Assembly (NCBI GenBank): GCA_049518415.1
Contig: JBEKRX010000011.1
Span: 1-64,000 of the forward strand
DNA: 64,000 nt
Source: CAVQND01 sp049518415
GTDB taxonomy: Bacteria > Verrucomicrobiota > Verrucomicrobiia > Limisphaerales > UBA8199
Direction: 5' to 3'
Positions 26,511-35,362 of this stretch are shown one piece after another; position 1 is the first letter of the stretch, and each line of letters starts with the position of its first letter. The notes below the pieces were generated by a model. The model made no database searches. It had not been told where the DNA came from and saw only the letters and a list, made by a program, of their open reading frames with translations. The position numbers and the translations under genes were made by a program.

Positions 26511-27113
26511 TCAGGTCTTTTTCAAACAGGCGCGGACCAAAGCTTCGATCGTGGCTTGCGGGCCGAGCGCGGCCTGGGCTTTGCGGACGGCGTCGTGGGC
26601 CTCAAGCTGTTTGAAGCCCAGGGCCATCAGCGCCAGCACGGCGTCGTTCACCCGCTGGTCCGCCGCCGAGAGTCCCCGTTCGGCGCTGGCCGCCTCCCAG
26701 GCCCCGGCCACGCCGATCTTGTCTTTGAGCTCGACCACGATCCGCTCGGCCGTCTTGCGGCCCACCCCGGTGATTTGCGACAGCGCCTGGACGTCGCCTT
26801 TGGCCACCGCCCCGCGAAAAGCGACCACGCTCATGCCGCTCAGGACGTTCAGCGCGATTTTCGGGCCGATGCCGCTGACGGTGTTGATCAGGAGGCGAAA
26901 CAAGTCGCGTTCCGCCCCGCTCATAAAGCCATAGAGCGTGTGCGAATCTTCCCGCACGACCAGGTGCGTGAGCAGCTTCACGGCCTGGCCGGGCGCCGGC
27001 AGTTTGTCGTACGAAGACAAGGGGATAAGCACTTCGTAGCCCACTCCATTGAGCTCGACCGTGGCCTGGGTCGGCAGCGCTTCCACGAGTTTGCCGTGCA
27101 GAAAGGTGATCAT
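26511..27113 (-). CDS. ruvA: Holliday junction branch migration protein RuvA
   Basis: RuvA is the tetrameric junction-binding subunit that loads RuvB helicase. At 200 residues it is standard length. The N-terminal OB fold is 'MITFLHGKLVEALPTQATVELNGVGY', followed by helix-hairpin-helix motifs ('INTVSGIGPKIALNVLSG' and 'LSQITGVGRKTAERIVVELKDK') and the C-terminal RuvB-binding domain from about 150. ATG 27113 gives the canonical start; an upstream in-frame extension to 27272 is repeat-derived. ruvC lies 275 bases upstream on the same strand, and ruvB is not in the window. Confidence 0.96.
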   Translation of the reverse strand: MITFLHGKLVEALPTQATVELNGVGYEVLIPLSSYDKLPAPGQAVKLLTHLVVREDSHTLYGFMSGAERDLFRLLINTVSGIGPKIALNVLSGMSVVAFRGAVAKGDVQALSQITGVGRKTAERIVVELKDKIGVAGAWEAASAERGLSAADQRVNDAVLALMALGFKQLEAHDAVRKAQAALGPQATIEALVRACLKKT

Positions 27114-27388
27114 ACTCAGCGCGGCGCCGCCGCAACCGCCCCAGAAGCAGACCTTGACATCCCAGACGCAGCCAGGCCCAGTCCCCGCCGCCCTGAGAGC
27201 GGCGCTCCGCGCCGATGAGCATTGACTCCAAACCCTTTGTGCACGCCAGAGGCAAACCGAGCGCGCGAGCACACCATGGCGGCTACCCTTGCCACAGCTT
27301 CGCCAACCTCAATGGCCCGCGCCAGTCTTGCCTCTTCGATTGCTCGCATTGGAATTTCTTTCGGACTTTCGACTTCAAAGCTCCTCGC

Positions 27389-27997
27389 CTACACTCTTTT
27401 CGGCGGGCTGAGCGAATATCGGCCTGTCTCCTGCGCGTATGCCAGCGCCAGCGCCAGGGCGTCGGCGGCATCCGGGGCGGGCGCCTCGGGCAGGCGCAAC
27501 AGGCGTTGGACCATCTTGGCCACGGCGAGCTTTCCCGCCGCGCCGTAGCCGACGATGGCCTGTTTCACTTTGCGCGGCGCCAGTTCGTAAACCTCCAGTC
27601 CGGCCTCCGCCACGGCCGCCAGCGCCGCCCCGCGCGCCTCTCCCATGATCAGGGCCGTCTGCAGGTTCTGGGCGTAAAACAACCCCTCGACAATGCAGAC
27701 CGTGGGTTGATGCCGCTCCAAGACCTCGCGCAAGCCCGCGACGATCTTCACCAGGCACCGAGAACGTTCCCAACCGGCCGGACAGCAAATCGTGCCGTGG
27801 CCCAGGGTTTGCGGGTAAGGTTTGGCCAGGCGAATCACCCCGTAGCCCGTGGCCCGCAAGGAAGGGTCAAGCCCAAGCATCACCTGGTGCGGGCTGACAC
27901 CGCTGGGCGCGGTGCGCTCGCAGACGGGCGCGGCCACGCGCCGCGTGCCGCTCAGGCGCTCCTCCATTTGCTTGAACTGTTGGGGCGTAATACCCAT
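27389..27997 (-). CDS. ruvC: Crossover junction endodeoxyribonuclease RuvC
   Basis: RuvC is the nuclease that resolves Holliday junctions. Catalytic acids are visible: Asp44 ('LGLDPSL'), Glu104 ('CIVEGLFY'), and Asp176/Asp179 ('APDAADALALAL'). With ATG 27997 there are about 39 residues before the first strand, more than in typical RuvC. AAAGGAG abuts that ATG directly, so a downstream start (for example Met11 or Met40) may be used. The ruvC-ruvA order on one strand is the usual cluster. Confidence 0.94.
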   Translation of the reverse strand: MGITPQQFKQMEERLSGTRRVAAPVCERTAPSGVSPHQVMLGLDPSLRATGYGVIRLAKPYPQTLGHGTICCPAGWERSRCLVKIVAGLREVLERHQPTVCIVEGLFYAQNLQTALIMGEARGAALAAVAEAGLEVYELAPRKVKQAIVGYGAAGKLAVAKMVQRLLRLPEAPAPDAADALALALAYAQETGRYSLSPPKRV

Positions 27998-28212
27998 CTC
28001 CTTTATAGTGCCAGCAAGCCCCACCAGGCAAAAGCACAATCGCCGCCACGGAATGCGACCGGGGGACAGGTTGTCTCGTTTGACCTTCGCTTTGGTTGCA
28101 TTATGATGCCTGTACGAGCAAGACCATCCAGGTGAAACGGGCATCTGAAGAACTCAGAGCCCGTTTGCAGACCGCCAGCTCTGCGCGCAAGGGCGAGACC
28201 CGACGCTAACCC

Positions 28213-30864
28213 GTGCCTTTGACACTCTATGACCTTATCCCCCGGGACGACCGCCCCAGCAACGACCTGCTGCTCGGGCAATTCCTGGAATATACCGAGC
28301 ACAAGCGCCTGAAATTGTACCCGGCCCAGGAGGCCGCCCTCCTCGAACTGTTCGAGGAGAAGAACGTCATCCTCAACACGCCGACTGGCTCGGGCAAATC
28401 GCTCGTGGCCGCAGCGCTGCATTTCAAGGCCCTGGTCCAGGGCCAGCGCTCGGTCTATACCTGCCCGATCAAGGCCCTGGTCAATGAGAAATGGCTGGCC
28501 CTGTGCCGCGAGTTCGGCCCGGACAACGTCGGGCTGAGTACCGGCGACGCCTCGGTCAACCGCGACGCCCCGATCCTCTGCTGCACGGCCGAAATCCTCG
28601 CCAACATCGCCCTGCGCCAAGGCACCCAGGCCAACGTCCAGGAGGTCATCATGGATGAATTCCATTACTACGCCGACCGGGAGCGGGGCGTGGCCTGGCA
28701 GGTGCCGCTCCTGACCCTCCCCCAGGCCCGCTTCCTGCTCATGTCCGCCACCCTGGGCGACACCACCTTCTTCGAGGCGGAATTGACCCGGCTCAACGGA
28801 CGCCCCACGGTGGCCATCGCCTCCAAGGACCGCCCCGTGCCGCTTGACTACGCCTACTCGGAGCTCCCGCTGGCCACCACCCTGGAAAACCTGGCCGCCC
28901 AGGGCAAGGCCCCCGTCTATGTCGTGCATTTCACGCAACTGGAGGCGGCCCAAAGCGCGCAGGATTTCACCAGCCTCAACGTCTGCACCCGCCAGGAGAA
29001 AGCCGCCCTGGCCGCCGCGCTCGAGGGGTTCAAGTTCACCAGCCCCTACGGCCCCGAAATTCGCAAGTGGCTCAAGCACGGCATCGGGCTGCACCACGCC
29101 GGGCTGCTCCCCAAGTACCGCGTCCTGGTCGAGCAACTCGCTCAGCAAGGGCTGCTCAAGCTCATCTGCGGCACCGACACCCTGGGCGTCGGCATCAACG
29201 TCCCCATCCGCACCGTGCTCTTCACCCGCCTGTGCAAGTTCGACGGCGAGAAGACCGCCATCCTCACCGCGCGCGACTTCCACCAAATCGGCGGCCGGGC
29301 CGGACGCAAAGGTTTCGACGAGCGCGGCTGGGTCGTCGCCCAGGCGCCCGACCACGTCGTCGAGAACCTCAAACTCCAGGAAAAGGCCGCGCGCGACGGC
29401 CGCAAGATCGTCAGACGCAAGCCGCCGGAAAGAAATTTCGTCAACTGGGACAAGAACACCTTCGCCCGCTTGCTCACCGCCCCGCCGGAACGGCTCACCT
29501 CCCGGTTCCAGGTCTCGCATGGGATGCTGCTCAACGTGCTCAGCCGCAAAGCCGACGGCTGCCGCGCAATGCAGCAGCTCATCGCCCGCTCCCATGAAAC
29601 GCCCAAAGCCAAAAAAGCGCACTTCAAACGCGCCTGGCAACTCTTCCGCTCGCTGGTCGAGCGGAAAATCATCGAGTTTATCCCCAAATCTGAACGGGCA
29701 GCGCCCGCCTCCCGCCTGCCGTGTTCGGCGTCCTCGCCCAACACACCTCACGACGGCCCACCGGCGGGGACGCCGCTGCCAGCAACTGGGCCGGCTGCCG
29801 TGCCCAAATTGCGCGTGAACGTCGAGCTCCAGGATGATTTCTCGATGGACCAGACCCTATCGTTGTACCTGCTCGAGACGCTCCCGCTGCTCGACCCTCA
29901 AGCCCCCGATTACGCGCTGCTCCTGCTGACGCTGGTCGAGTCCATCCTGGAAGACCCGGACATCATTCTCCGCAAGCAACTGGACAAGCTCAAGAGCCAG
30001 AAAATGGCCGAGATGAAACTGGCGGGGCTCCCATACGAGGAGCGGATCGAAGAGTTGGACAAACTCGAGTACCCCAAACCCAACCGCGAGTTCATCTATT
30101 CGACCTTCAATGCCTTTGCCGACAAGCACCCCTGGGTCGGCCAGGAGAACATCCGCCCCAAATCCATCGCCCGCGAGATGTTCGAGACCTTCCGCTCCTT
30201 TGCCGATTACATCCGCGACTACGAACTCCAACGCGCCGAAGGCCTGCTCCTGCGGCACCTGCACGGCGTCTATAAGGTCCTCGCCCAAACCGTCCCCGAC
30301 TCCGCCAAGAACGACGCGGTGCGCGAAATGGAACTCTACCTGGGCACGCTTATCCGGCAAGTGGACTCCAGCCTGCTCGAGGCCTGGGAGAAACTGCGCG
30401 ACCCCAATTACCTGCCGCGCCCCCAAACCAAAGAAGTCCCTCCCCCAGGCGCCGACCAGGCCGCCCAGGACCTCACCCGCGACCCCGGGGCCTTCACCGC
30501 CGCCATCCGCAATCGCCTCTTCAGCTTCCTGCGCGGCCTGGTCATCGCCGATTACGACGCCGCCCTAAACCTCCTCAGTCCCCAGGATGATCCCGAAGGT
30601 CAGCCCTGGACCGCTGACCGCCTGCAACAACTCCTGGACGCCTACTATGCCGACCACCAACGCATTTGCCTCGAACCGGAGGCTCGCAACCTGCGCCACA
30701 CCTACGTCATTCCCTCAGCCGACAAACGCTCCTGGCGCGTCCAGCAGATGTTAATCGACCCGGACCAGCATAATGATTGGGTCGCCGAGTTCGAGGTGGA
30801 CCTGGCGCAGTCGCGGGCGGCTAATGAGCCAAGTCTCCGCCTGCGGCGAATCGGAAGCCTGTGA
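28213..30864 (+). CDS. Ski2-like DEAD/DEAH-box helicase with DUF3516-type C-terminus
   Basis: This is an SF2 RNA/DNA helicase of 883 residues. Walker A is 'TPTGSGKS' (56-63), the DEVH-type box is 'DEFH' (148-151), motif III is 'MSATL' (from 177), and motif VI is 'QIGGRAGRKGFD' (from 358). The long C-terminal half resembles DUF3516 helicases found in Actinobacteria and other groups. An Ala/Pro-rich linker occurs at about 495-530. The start is GTG at 28213, and the stop is followed after three bases by the methyltransferase ATG, so the two are likely co-transcribed. Confidence 0.9.
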   Translation: MPLTLYDLIPRDDRPSNDLLLGQFLEYTEHKRLKLYPAQEAALLELFEEKNVILNTPTGSGKSLVAAALHFKALVQGQRSVYTCPIKALVNEKWLALCREFGPDNVGLSTGDASVNRDAPILCCTAEILANIALRQGTQANVQEVIMDEFHYYADRERGVAWQVPLLTLPQARFLLMSATLGDTTFFEAELTRLNGRPTVAIASKDRPVPLDYAYSELPLATTLENLAAQGKAPVYVVHFTQLEAAQSAQDFTSLNVCTRQEKAALAAALEGFKFTSPYGPEIRKWLKHGIGLHHAGLLPKYRVLVEQLAQQGLLKLICGTDTLGVGINVPIRTVLFTRLCKFDGEKTAILTARDFHQIGGRAGRKGFDERGWVVAQAPDHVVENLKLQEKAARDGRKIVRRKPPERNFVNWDKNTFARLLTAPPERLTSRFQVSHGMLLNVLSRKADGCRAMQQLIARSHETPKAKKAHFKRAWQLFRSLVERKIIEFIPKSERAAPASRLPCSASSPNTPHDGPPAGTPLPATGPAAVPKLRVNVELQDDFSMDQTLSLYLLETLPLLDPQAPDYALLLLTLVESILEDPDIILRKQLDKLKSQKMAEMKLAGLPYEERIEELDKLEYPKPNREFIYSTFNAFADKHPWVGQENIRPKSIAREMFETFRSFADYIRDYELQRAEGLLLRHLHGVYKVLAQTVPDSAKNDAVREMELYLGTLIRQVDSSLLEAWEKLRDPNYLPRPQTKEVPPPGADQAAQDLTRDPGAFTAAIRNRLFSFLRGLVIADYDAALNLLSPQDDPEGQPWTADRLQQLLDAYYADHQRICLEPEARNLRHTYVIPSADKRSWRVQQMLIDPDQHNDWVAEFEVDLAQSRAANEPSLRLRRIGSL

Positions 30865-30867
30865 ACC

Positions 30868-32127
30868 ATGGAACTGCCGCTCCAGCAAGAATCCGAAAAG
30901 CTGGCCCGCTCCTGGCTGCGCCACGACGCCGCCCTGCTGCGCGATTACCTCGTCGCCGGCGTCCAAGACCCGCGCCTCAATCTGCAAAGCATCCTCTCGC
31001 GCCATTTTCTCCTGCGCGCCCTGGGGGCCGAACGCTGGCACCCACTCATGCACGAGGAATACCGCTTTGCCGCAGCCATGAACGGGCTCCTGAAGTTGGC
31101 CACCCAGGCCGGCGACGGCGAGGAACTGGCCGAGGTCCTTCACGCGCTCAAACAGGGAGGAGACAACGCCGAGGGCCTCGAACTCCCCCGGTTCATAGTC
31201 CGGACTTTCGCCCGGCTGCCGAGCACCGCCTCCGGCCTGACCATCCCCAATTACATTGAGACCTTTCTCTCCGGCACTCAATTCCTGGACCGCCTGGCCA
31301 AACCCCACCAACCATCCCTCGACACCTTCCGCAATCTCTGGCGCGCCGCCCTGGCTGCCGAATTCCCTTCCCAGGAACCGCCGCTTAGTGGGGCAGGCGT
31401 CCCGCCTGCCGACCTCTGCCAAACCTCAGGGGCAGCCGTCCCGCCCGCCGCCAGGGCGTCTCGCCCTCGCCGGTTAGTGGGGCAGGCGTCCCGCCTGCCC
31501 ACTTCTGCCAAACTCCAGGGGCAGCCGTCCCGCCTGCCGCCAGGGCGTCTCCCCCTCGAAACCAAGCCGGGCCAGACACCCGCTAGTCCGGCCCCCGGCC
31601 CCCGGCGCCCAATCTCCATCCTCGAACCCGCCTGCGGCTCGGCCAACGATTACCGTTTCCTCGAGGCCTACGGCATTGCGCCACTGGTGGATTACTACGG
31701 CTTCGACCTCTGCGCCCGGAACATCGAAAATGCCCGCGCCCTGTTTCCCGGCGTTCGGTTCGATACCGGCAATGTCTTCGCTATCGCCGCGCCGGACAAG
31801 AGCTTCGACCTCTGCTTCGTTCACGACCTGTTCGAGCATCTCTCGCTCGCCGGGTTGGAAACCGCCGTCAAAGAAATCTGCCGCGTCACCCGCCGGGGCA
31901 TCTGCGCCGGCTTCTTCAACATGGATGAAATCCCCGCCCACCAGGTGCGTCCCCTGCGAGACTACCATTGGAACACACTGAGCATGGCGCGCCTGAGGGA
32001 GTTGTTCGCCGTCTGCGGCTTCACCGGCCAGGTCCTGCACATCGGCACTTTCCTCCGCCGCCAGACCGGCTGCGACCAAACCCATAACCCCAACGCCTAC
32101 AGCTTCCTCCTGCTCCCGGCTGCATAG
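30868..32127 (+). CDS. SAM-dependent methyltransferase with repeat DNA inserted in frame
   Basis: This 419-residue protein has an N-terminal helical domain (1-170) and a class I Rossmann methyltransferase (from about 248). Motif I is 'LEPACGS' (252-258), 'YYGFDLC' is the acidic-loop region, and 'FDLCFVHDLFEHLS' is the post-motif strand. Residues about 173-231 are encoded by two tandem 89-base copies of a GC-rich palindromic repeat and look like linker filler. It probably forms a unit with the helicase. The target of methylation is unknown. Confidence 0.82.
   Translation: MELPLQQESEKLARSWLRHDAALLRDYLVAGVQDPRLNLQSILSRHFLLRALGAERWHPLMHEEYRFAAAMNGLLKLATQAGDGEELAEVLHALKQGGDNAEGLELPRFIVRTFARLPSTASGLTIPNYIETFLSGTQFLDRLAKPHQPSLDTFRNLWRAALAAEFPSQEPPLSGAGVPPADLCQTSGAAVPPAARASRPRRLVGQASRLPTSAKLQGQPSRLPPGRLPLETKPGQTPASPAPGPRRPISILEPACGSANDYRFLEAYGIAPLVDYYGFDLCARNIENARALFPGVRFDTGNVFAIAAPDKSFDLCFVHDLFEHLSLAGLETAVKEICRVTRRGICAGFFNMDEIPAHQVRPLRDYHWNTLSMARLRELFAVCGFTGQVLHIGTFLRRQTGCDQTHNPNAYSFLLLPAA
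31385..31562 (+). repeat. Two tandem 89-base repeats inside a coding sequence
   Basis: Copy 1 begins at 31385 and copy 2 at 31474, both with 'ttagtggggcaggcgtcccg' followed by 'cctctgcc/cttctgcc' and 'ggggcagccgtcccgcc'. As 89 is not a multiple of three, the copies are read in different frames. Together they keep the methyltransferase frame open. Confidence 0.9.
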
Positions 32128-32217
32128 GCGCGCGGGCGCGCTTACCACGCCCCGCTACACGCGTCCACGCAGCCGCGCGGCTCCGAATCCCGATTCCGAA
32201 TCGGGACTACCGCGTTC

Positions 32218-32460
32218 TTTACGCCCTCCAGGCCGTTACGTAGTGCGCCCCCTCCCGATTCGGAATCGGGATTCAATCACAAATTACCATTTCTCAATGC
32301 TCAATTACCATTGAACCGCCCACGCCTGACGCCGCTAGGGGCGGCGGTTCATTGAGAAATCCCGATTCCGAATCGGGATTGAGTAATGGTAATTTGTCAT
32401 CCGAGTGAGGCGGCGGGCTGCGCATTTGGGGGCGCAGGCGGCAGAGCCAGCCGCCGCCTG
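32218..32460 (+). repeat. Large inverted-repeat element R3, copy A
   Basis: This element of about 243 bases contains two arms with CCCGATTC/GAATCGGG palindromes and complementary 'aattaccatt' / 'aatggtaatt' segments, so the whole could fold into a long hairpin. It is nearly identical to 53625-53867. It fills most of the gene-free interval 32128-32530 upstream of the Gfo/Idh gene. Confidence 0.85.
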
Positions 32461-32530
32461 GATATTGAGCCGGCGCGCGAGATGGCTTGCCCACCGGCGG
32501 CCGGGTGTTTAATATGCACTTGCTTTAAGC

Positions 32531-33964
32531 ATGAAAACCGCCTTGAACCGTCGTACGTTTCTCAGGCGCACTGCCCTGGGCGCCGCCGCTTTGTCCGCTG
32601 CACCTGTCCTCCCCGGCCCGAACCTTCTGGCCGCCGAGGACCCTGGCCGTAAGCTCAACTGCGTCCAGATCGGTTGCGGCGGGCGCGGCCTCGGCGCCCA
32701 CCTCGACTGGCTGGTCAAACAGAGCAAGGACAACCTAGTGGCCATTGTGGACCCGGATGAGAGACGCCATGCCGAGGTGAAACGGTTCCTGCAAAACCAC
32801 GAGCAGGACCCCTCAAAACTCGAAGTCTTTACCGATTACCGCGTCATGTTCGACAAGCTCGGCAAGACCATTGACACCGTCTTCATCGCCACCCCCAACC
32901 ATCAACACGCTCCCCCAGCCCTGCTGGCCATGCAAATGGGCAAGGCCGTCTTCTGCGAAAAGCCCCTCACCCACGACATCGCCGAGGCCCGCAAGCTGCG
33001 CGAAATGGCCCGGCAATCCAAAGCCCCCACCCAAATGGGCAACCAGGGCCATTGCGAGGAAGGCTACCGCCGCCTCTGCGAATTCATCTGGGCCGGCGTG
33101 GTCGGCCAGATCACGCAAACCTATAGCTGGACCGACCGCGCCAACGGCAGCACCGGGCCCCGTCCACCCCCGCTCCCGGTCCCCGCCGGCCTGCACTGGG
33201 ATGAATGGCTTGGCCCGGCTCCCTTCCGCCAATACCACGCCGGCCTCCACCCCCACGACTGGCACGGCTGGTACGACTTCGGCAACGGCTCCCTGGGCAA
33301 CATGGGCTGCCATGTCCAGGAGGGCGTCTTTTGGGCCCTCAAGGCGGGACATCCCACCAGCATCGAAGCCGAGGAAATCCGCGGCGGCAGCAACGAATGT
33401 TTCCCTACCGGCGGCCGCCTGCGCTACGACATCCCCGCGCGCGGTGATATGCCCCCGCTCACGGCCTATTGGTATGAGGGCCTGAAAAAAGATGCCAACG
33501 CCGCCCCCTCCGGCCTCCTGCAATCGGCCAAACACGAGGACCAGAACGTGCCGCCCCTGTTCACCGAACTGCTCAAGAAGTATCCCGACGAAGAATTCGA
33601 CTATGGCGGCGGCACCTTCTATGTCGGCCAAAAGGGCATTCTCTACACCGGCACCTATGGCCGGATGCACATCCTGCCCCGGGAGAGGATGTCCGAATTC
33701 TCCCAGGTCCCCAAGACCCTGCCGCGTCCCAAAAACATCATGACCGACTTCCTCGACGCCTGTCGCGAAGGCAGGAAAGAAACCGCCGCCAGCTTCGATT
33801 TCGGCGCCCAACTCACCGAGTTCGTCCTCCTGGGCAACCTCGCCCAATACGCCGGCGTCGGCAATAAGGTGGAATGGGACGGCCCCAGCATGAAGGTCAC
33901 CAACCTCCCCGAACTCAACCAGTGGCTCAAACGTCCCGTCCGCCCAGGCTGGCCGAGCTGCTGA
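32531..33964 (+). CDS. Gfo/Idh/MocA oxidoreductase with twin-arginine signal
   Basis: This is an NAD(P)-dependent sugar or inositol oxidoreductase of 477 residues. The Tat signal is 'NRRTFLRRTALGA' (Arg7-Arg8 and following), cleaved near 'LLAAED'. The Rossmann motif is 'IGCGGRG' (47-53) and the catalytic/cofactor signature is 'CEKP' (142-145). The C-terminal half has the usual His-rich 'HPHDWHGWYDFG' and 'NMGCHVQEG' wording of secreted verrucomicrobial/planctomycetal members. It acts outside the cytoplasm with its cofactor inserted before Tat export. Substrate not determined. Confidence 0.93.
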   Translation: MKTALNRRTFLRRTALGAAALSAAPVLPGPNLLAAEDPGRKLNCVQIGCGGRGLGAHLDWLVKQSKDNLVAIVDPDERRHAEVKRFLQNHEQDPSKLEVFTDYRVMFDKLGKTIDTVFIATPNHQHAPPALLAMQMGKAVFCEKPLTHDIAEARKLREMARQSKAPTQMGNQGHCEEGYRRLCEFIWAGVVGQITQTYSWTDRANGSTGPRPPPLPVPAGLHWDEWLGPAPFRQYHAGLHPHDWHGWYDFGNGSLGNMGCHVQEGVFWALKAGHPTSIEAEEIRGGSNECFPTGGRLRYDIPARGDMPPLTAYWYEGLKKDANAAPSGLLQSAKHEDQNVPPLFTELLKKYPDEEFDYGGGTFYVGQKGILYTGTYGRMHILPRERMSEFSQVPKTLPRPKNIMTDFLDACREGRKETAASFDFGAQLTEFVLLGNLAQYAGVGNKVEWDGPSMKVTNLPELNQWLKRPVRPGWPSC

Positions 33965-34003
33965 CCACGATGCGGGAGCGCGCGGCCAGTTTTTTGGCAA
34001 AAA

Positions 34004-34118
34004 TGGCCAATGTGGCCAATGCAGGCAATGTGGCCAATGGAGCACGCCAATGCAGTTGATGTGGCCAATGCGGCCAATCCAGGCAATGTGGCCAATGCAG
34101 CCAATGTGGCCAACGCAG
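34004..34118 (+). repeat. GC-rich nonamer tandem repeat (family B)
   Basis: About twelve 9-base units of aatgtggcc / aatgcaggc / aatgcggcc run in tandem after the Gfo/Idh gene, preceded by a T-rich 'ttttttggcaaaaa'. A shorter copy lies at 48421-48456. The complementary strand reads as His-Trp-Pro repeats in one frame, which creates spurious ORFs. Confidence 0.85.
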
Positions 34119-34321
34119 TGTTCCGCGAGGTGGCGGGCCCGCCGCGGCGGGACGCCGCCGCGCTGGTCTGGCCTGCCTTATTTGCTGGTAATTCTCTTGC
34201 TTTAACCGCATCGGGAAAAGGGGTCTGGAGAGCAACAGCAGGGCCAGAAAACTTTCGAGATAATTGAGGGACCACGGCGGCCGTCCCTCACGAACCGTGA
34301 GGAAAATCGCCCCGCTCTCCC

Positions 34322-34592
34322 TCAACAACGCTGGCGGCGCTCATCAGGATGAAAAAGCGCATGGATGCGCTCGGGCTCGGAGTTGATTTCGATAGGGTGG
34401 CAGCCCAAACCATGAAGGGTCCCGGCCAGGCAGGCGTGGAGGTCGGGAGGAGCCCGCAGAAAACGCAGAAAACGCAGAAGTCCCGCCCACGTAGGCATGG
34501 AGGTCGGCCCGGATGTCATCGGTTAGGCGAGGCTCACGGTGTTTGGTGGAGAAGACGAGGTGTGGGTAGAGCTTGGCAAGCGATTGTGGCAT
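34322..34592 (-). pseudogene. REP-associated tyrosine transposase (RAYT/Y1_Tnp) remnant, interrupted
   Basis: The ATG at 34592 begins 'MPQSLAKLYPHLVFSTKHRE...DDIRADLHAYVGG', the N-terminus of IS200-like REP-associated transposases. The family continuation 'LHACLAGTLHGLGCHPIEIN' and 'HALFH' reappears in another frame after 37 inserted bases (34445-34481, containing three cgcagaaaa-type units). The insert is flanked by near-identical 24-base copies (34421-34444 and 34482-34505). The catalytic Tyr domain is missing, so this is dead. An R2 hairpin element lies next to it at 34655-34772. Confidence 0.8.
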
Positions 34593-34654
34593 GGCTTTGT
34601 GGTTTTGGCGCCCATTCAGGGCGCGCCTGGTTTTGTAAACGGCTCCCCAGGGCA

Positions 34655-34772
34655 TCGGTCCCGCTAGGCGGGACCTCAGCCCTGGGCTGGGCTCTACCGG
34701 CCCGTCGGGCCGGAAACGCCGCTCATCCAATAACACGGACAGTACATCGCTTATTTCCGCAATCAAGCACCA
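34655..34772 (+). repeat. R2 REP-like hairpin element
   Basis: The element has a CCCAGGGC...GCCCTGGG hairpin, then CCCGTCGGG, then 'acacggacagtacatcgc'. It is nearly identical to 3385-3508 and, inverted in part, to 57053-57121. Adjacency to a RAYT remnant fits REP elements mobilised by such transposases. Confidence 0.75.
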
Positions 34773-34802
34773 GATATGGCTGCTCTGGTTTCTGAAATAA
34801 AC

Positions 34803-35085
34803 GGCTGTTTTTCAGGGCTTTTCAGGATTTTGGCCTGCCCGGGCTGCCCATTGCCCCTGCCCGCCCTCGCCGGCCTCACGGCTTTTTTTCTTCCTGCCTC
34901 CCAGACGCCAGAATCGCTCCTGAGCCGGTTCACGCTTCAGGAGCGAGCTATTAAACGAAGGACCCGGCGCTGGCTCCATGCTCGCCATCACCACTGGCCC
35001 TGGCCGCTGCATCCGCCTGGCTTCCAACCTCTCGCTGCTCAGGACCACGCTTTTGGCACCAGCAGACGGCACCAAAAGCCTCGGT
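34803..35085 (+). repeat. Dispersed repeat of about 280 bases, copy 1
   Basis: From 'ttttcagggcttttcagg' to 'ggcaccaaaagcc' this stretch is a diverged copy of 37419-37695. Both strands have short open frames conserved between the copies, but no family is recognisable. Between 35086 and 35362 I see only a direct repeat of 'cttatcagt' just upstream of the next gene. Confidence 0.7.
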
Positions 35086-35362
35086 AAAGCCAGCGGTGCG
35101 CGAAATTCAGGGCTTGAGGACCAGGACTCGATGGGGCCGGCCAGTGCAGGTGAGCCCGCTGGTCATGCCGGCGTATCGGCAGGTTTGAGATTGACGCCCG
35201 GCCCGTGCCGAGTAAAATCCGGCAAGAGGTTGAACAGAATGAGCGGGGCCAGAAACGAATTCTCCATCACCCGTGCAGGGTCAATGAAAGGCGGCGCATC
35301 AAAAGCACTTTCTTATCAGTGAAAAGGACCTTCTTATCAGTTTCTTTGTTTGAGAATTGGAA

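Noticed and set aside
34004..34118. CRISPR array
   Set aside because: The repeat unit is nine bases with no spacers and no cas genes; it is a minisatellite.
33927..34328. Minus-strand frame with repeated His-Trp-Pro
   Set aside because: It is translation of the family B nonamer repeat, not a protein.
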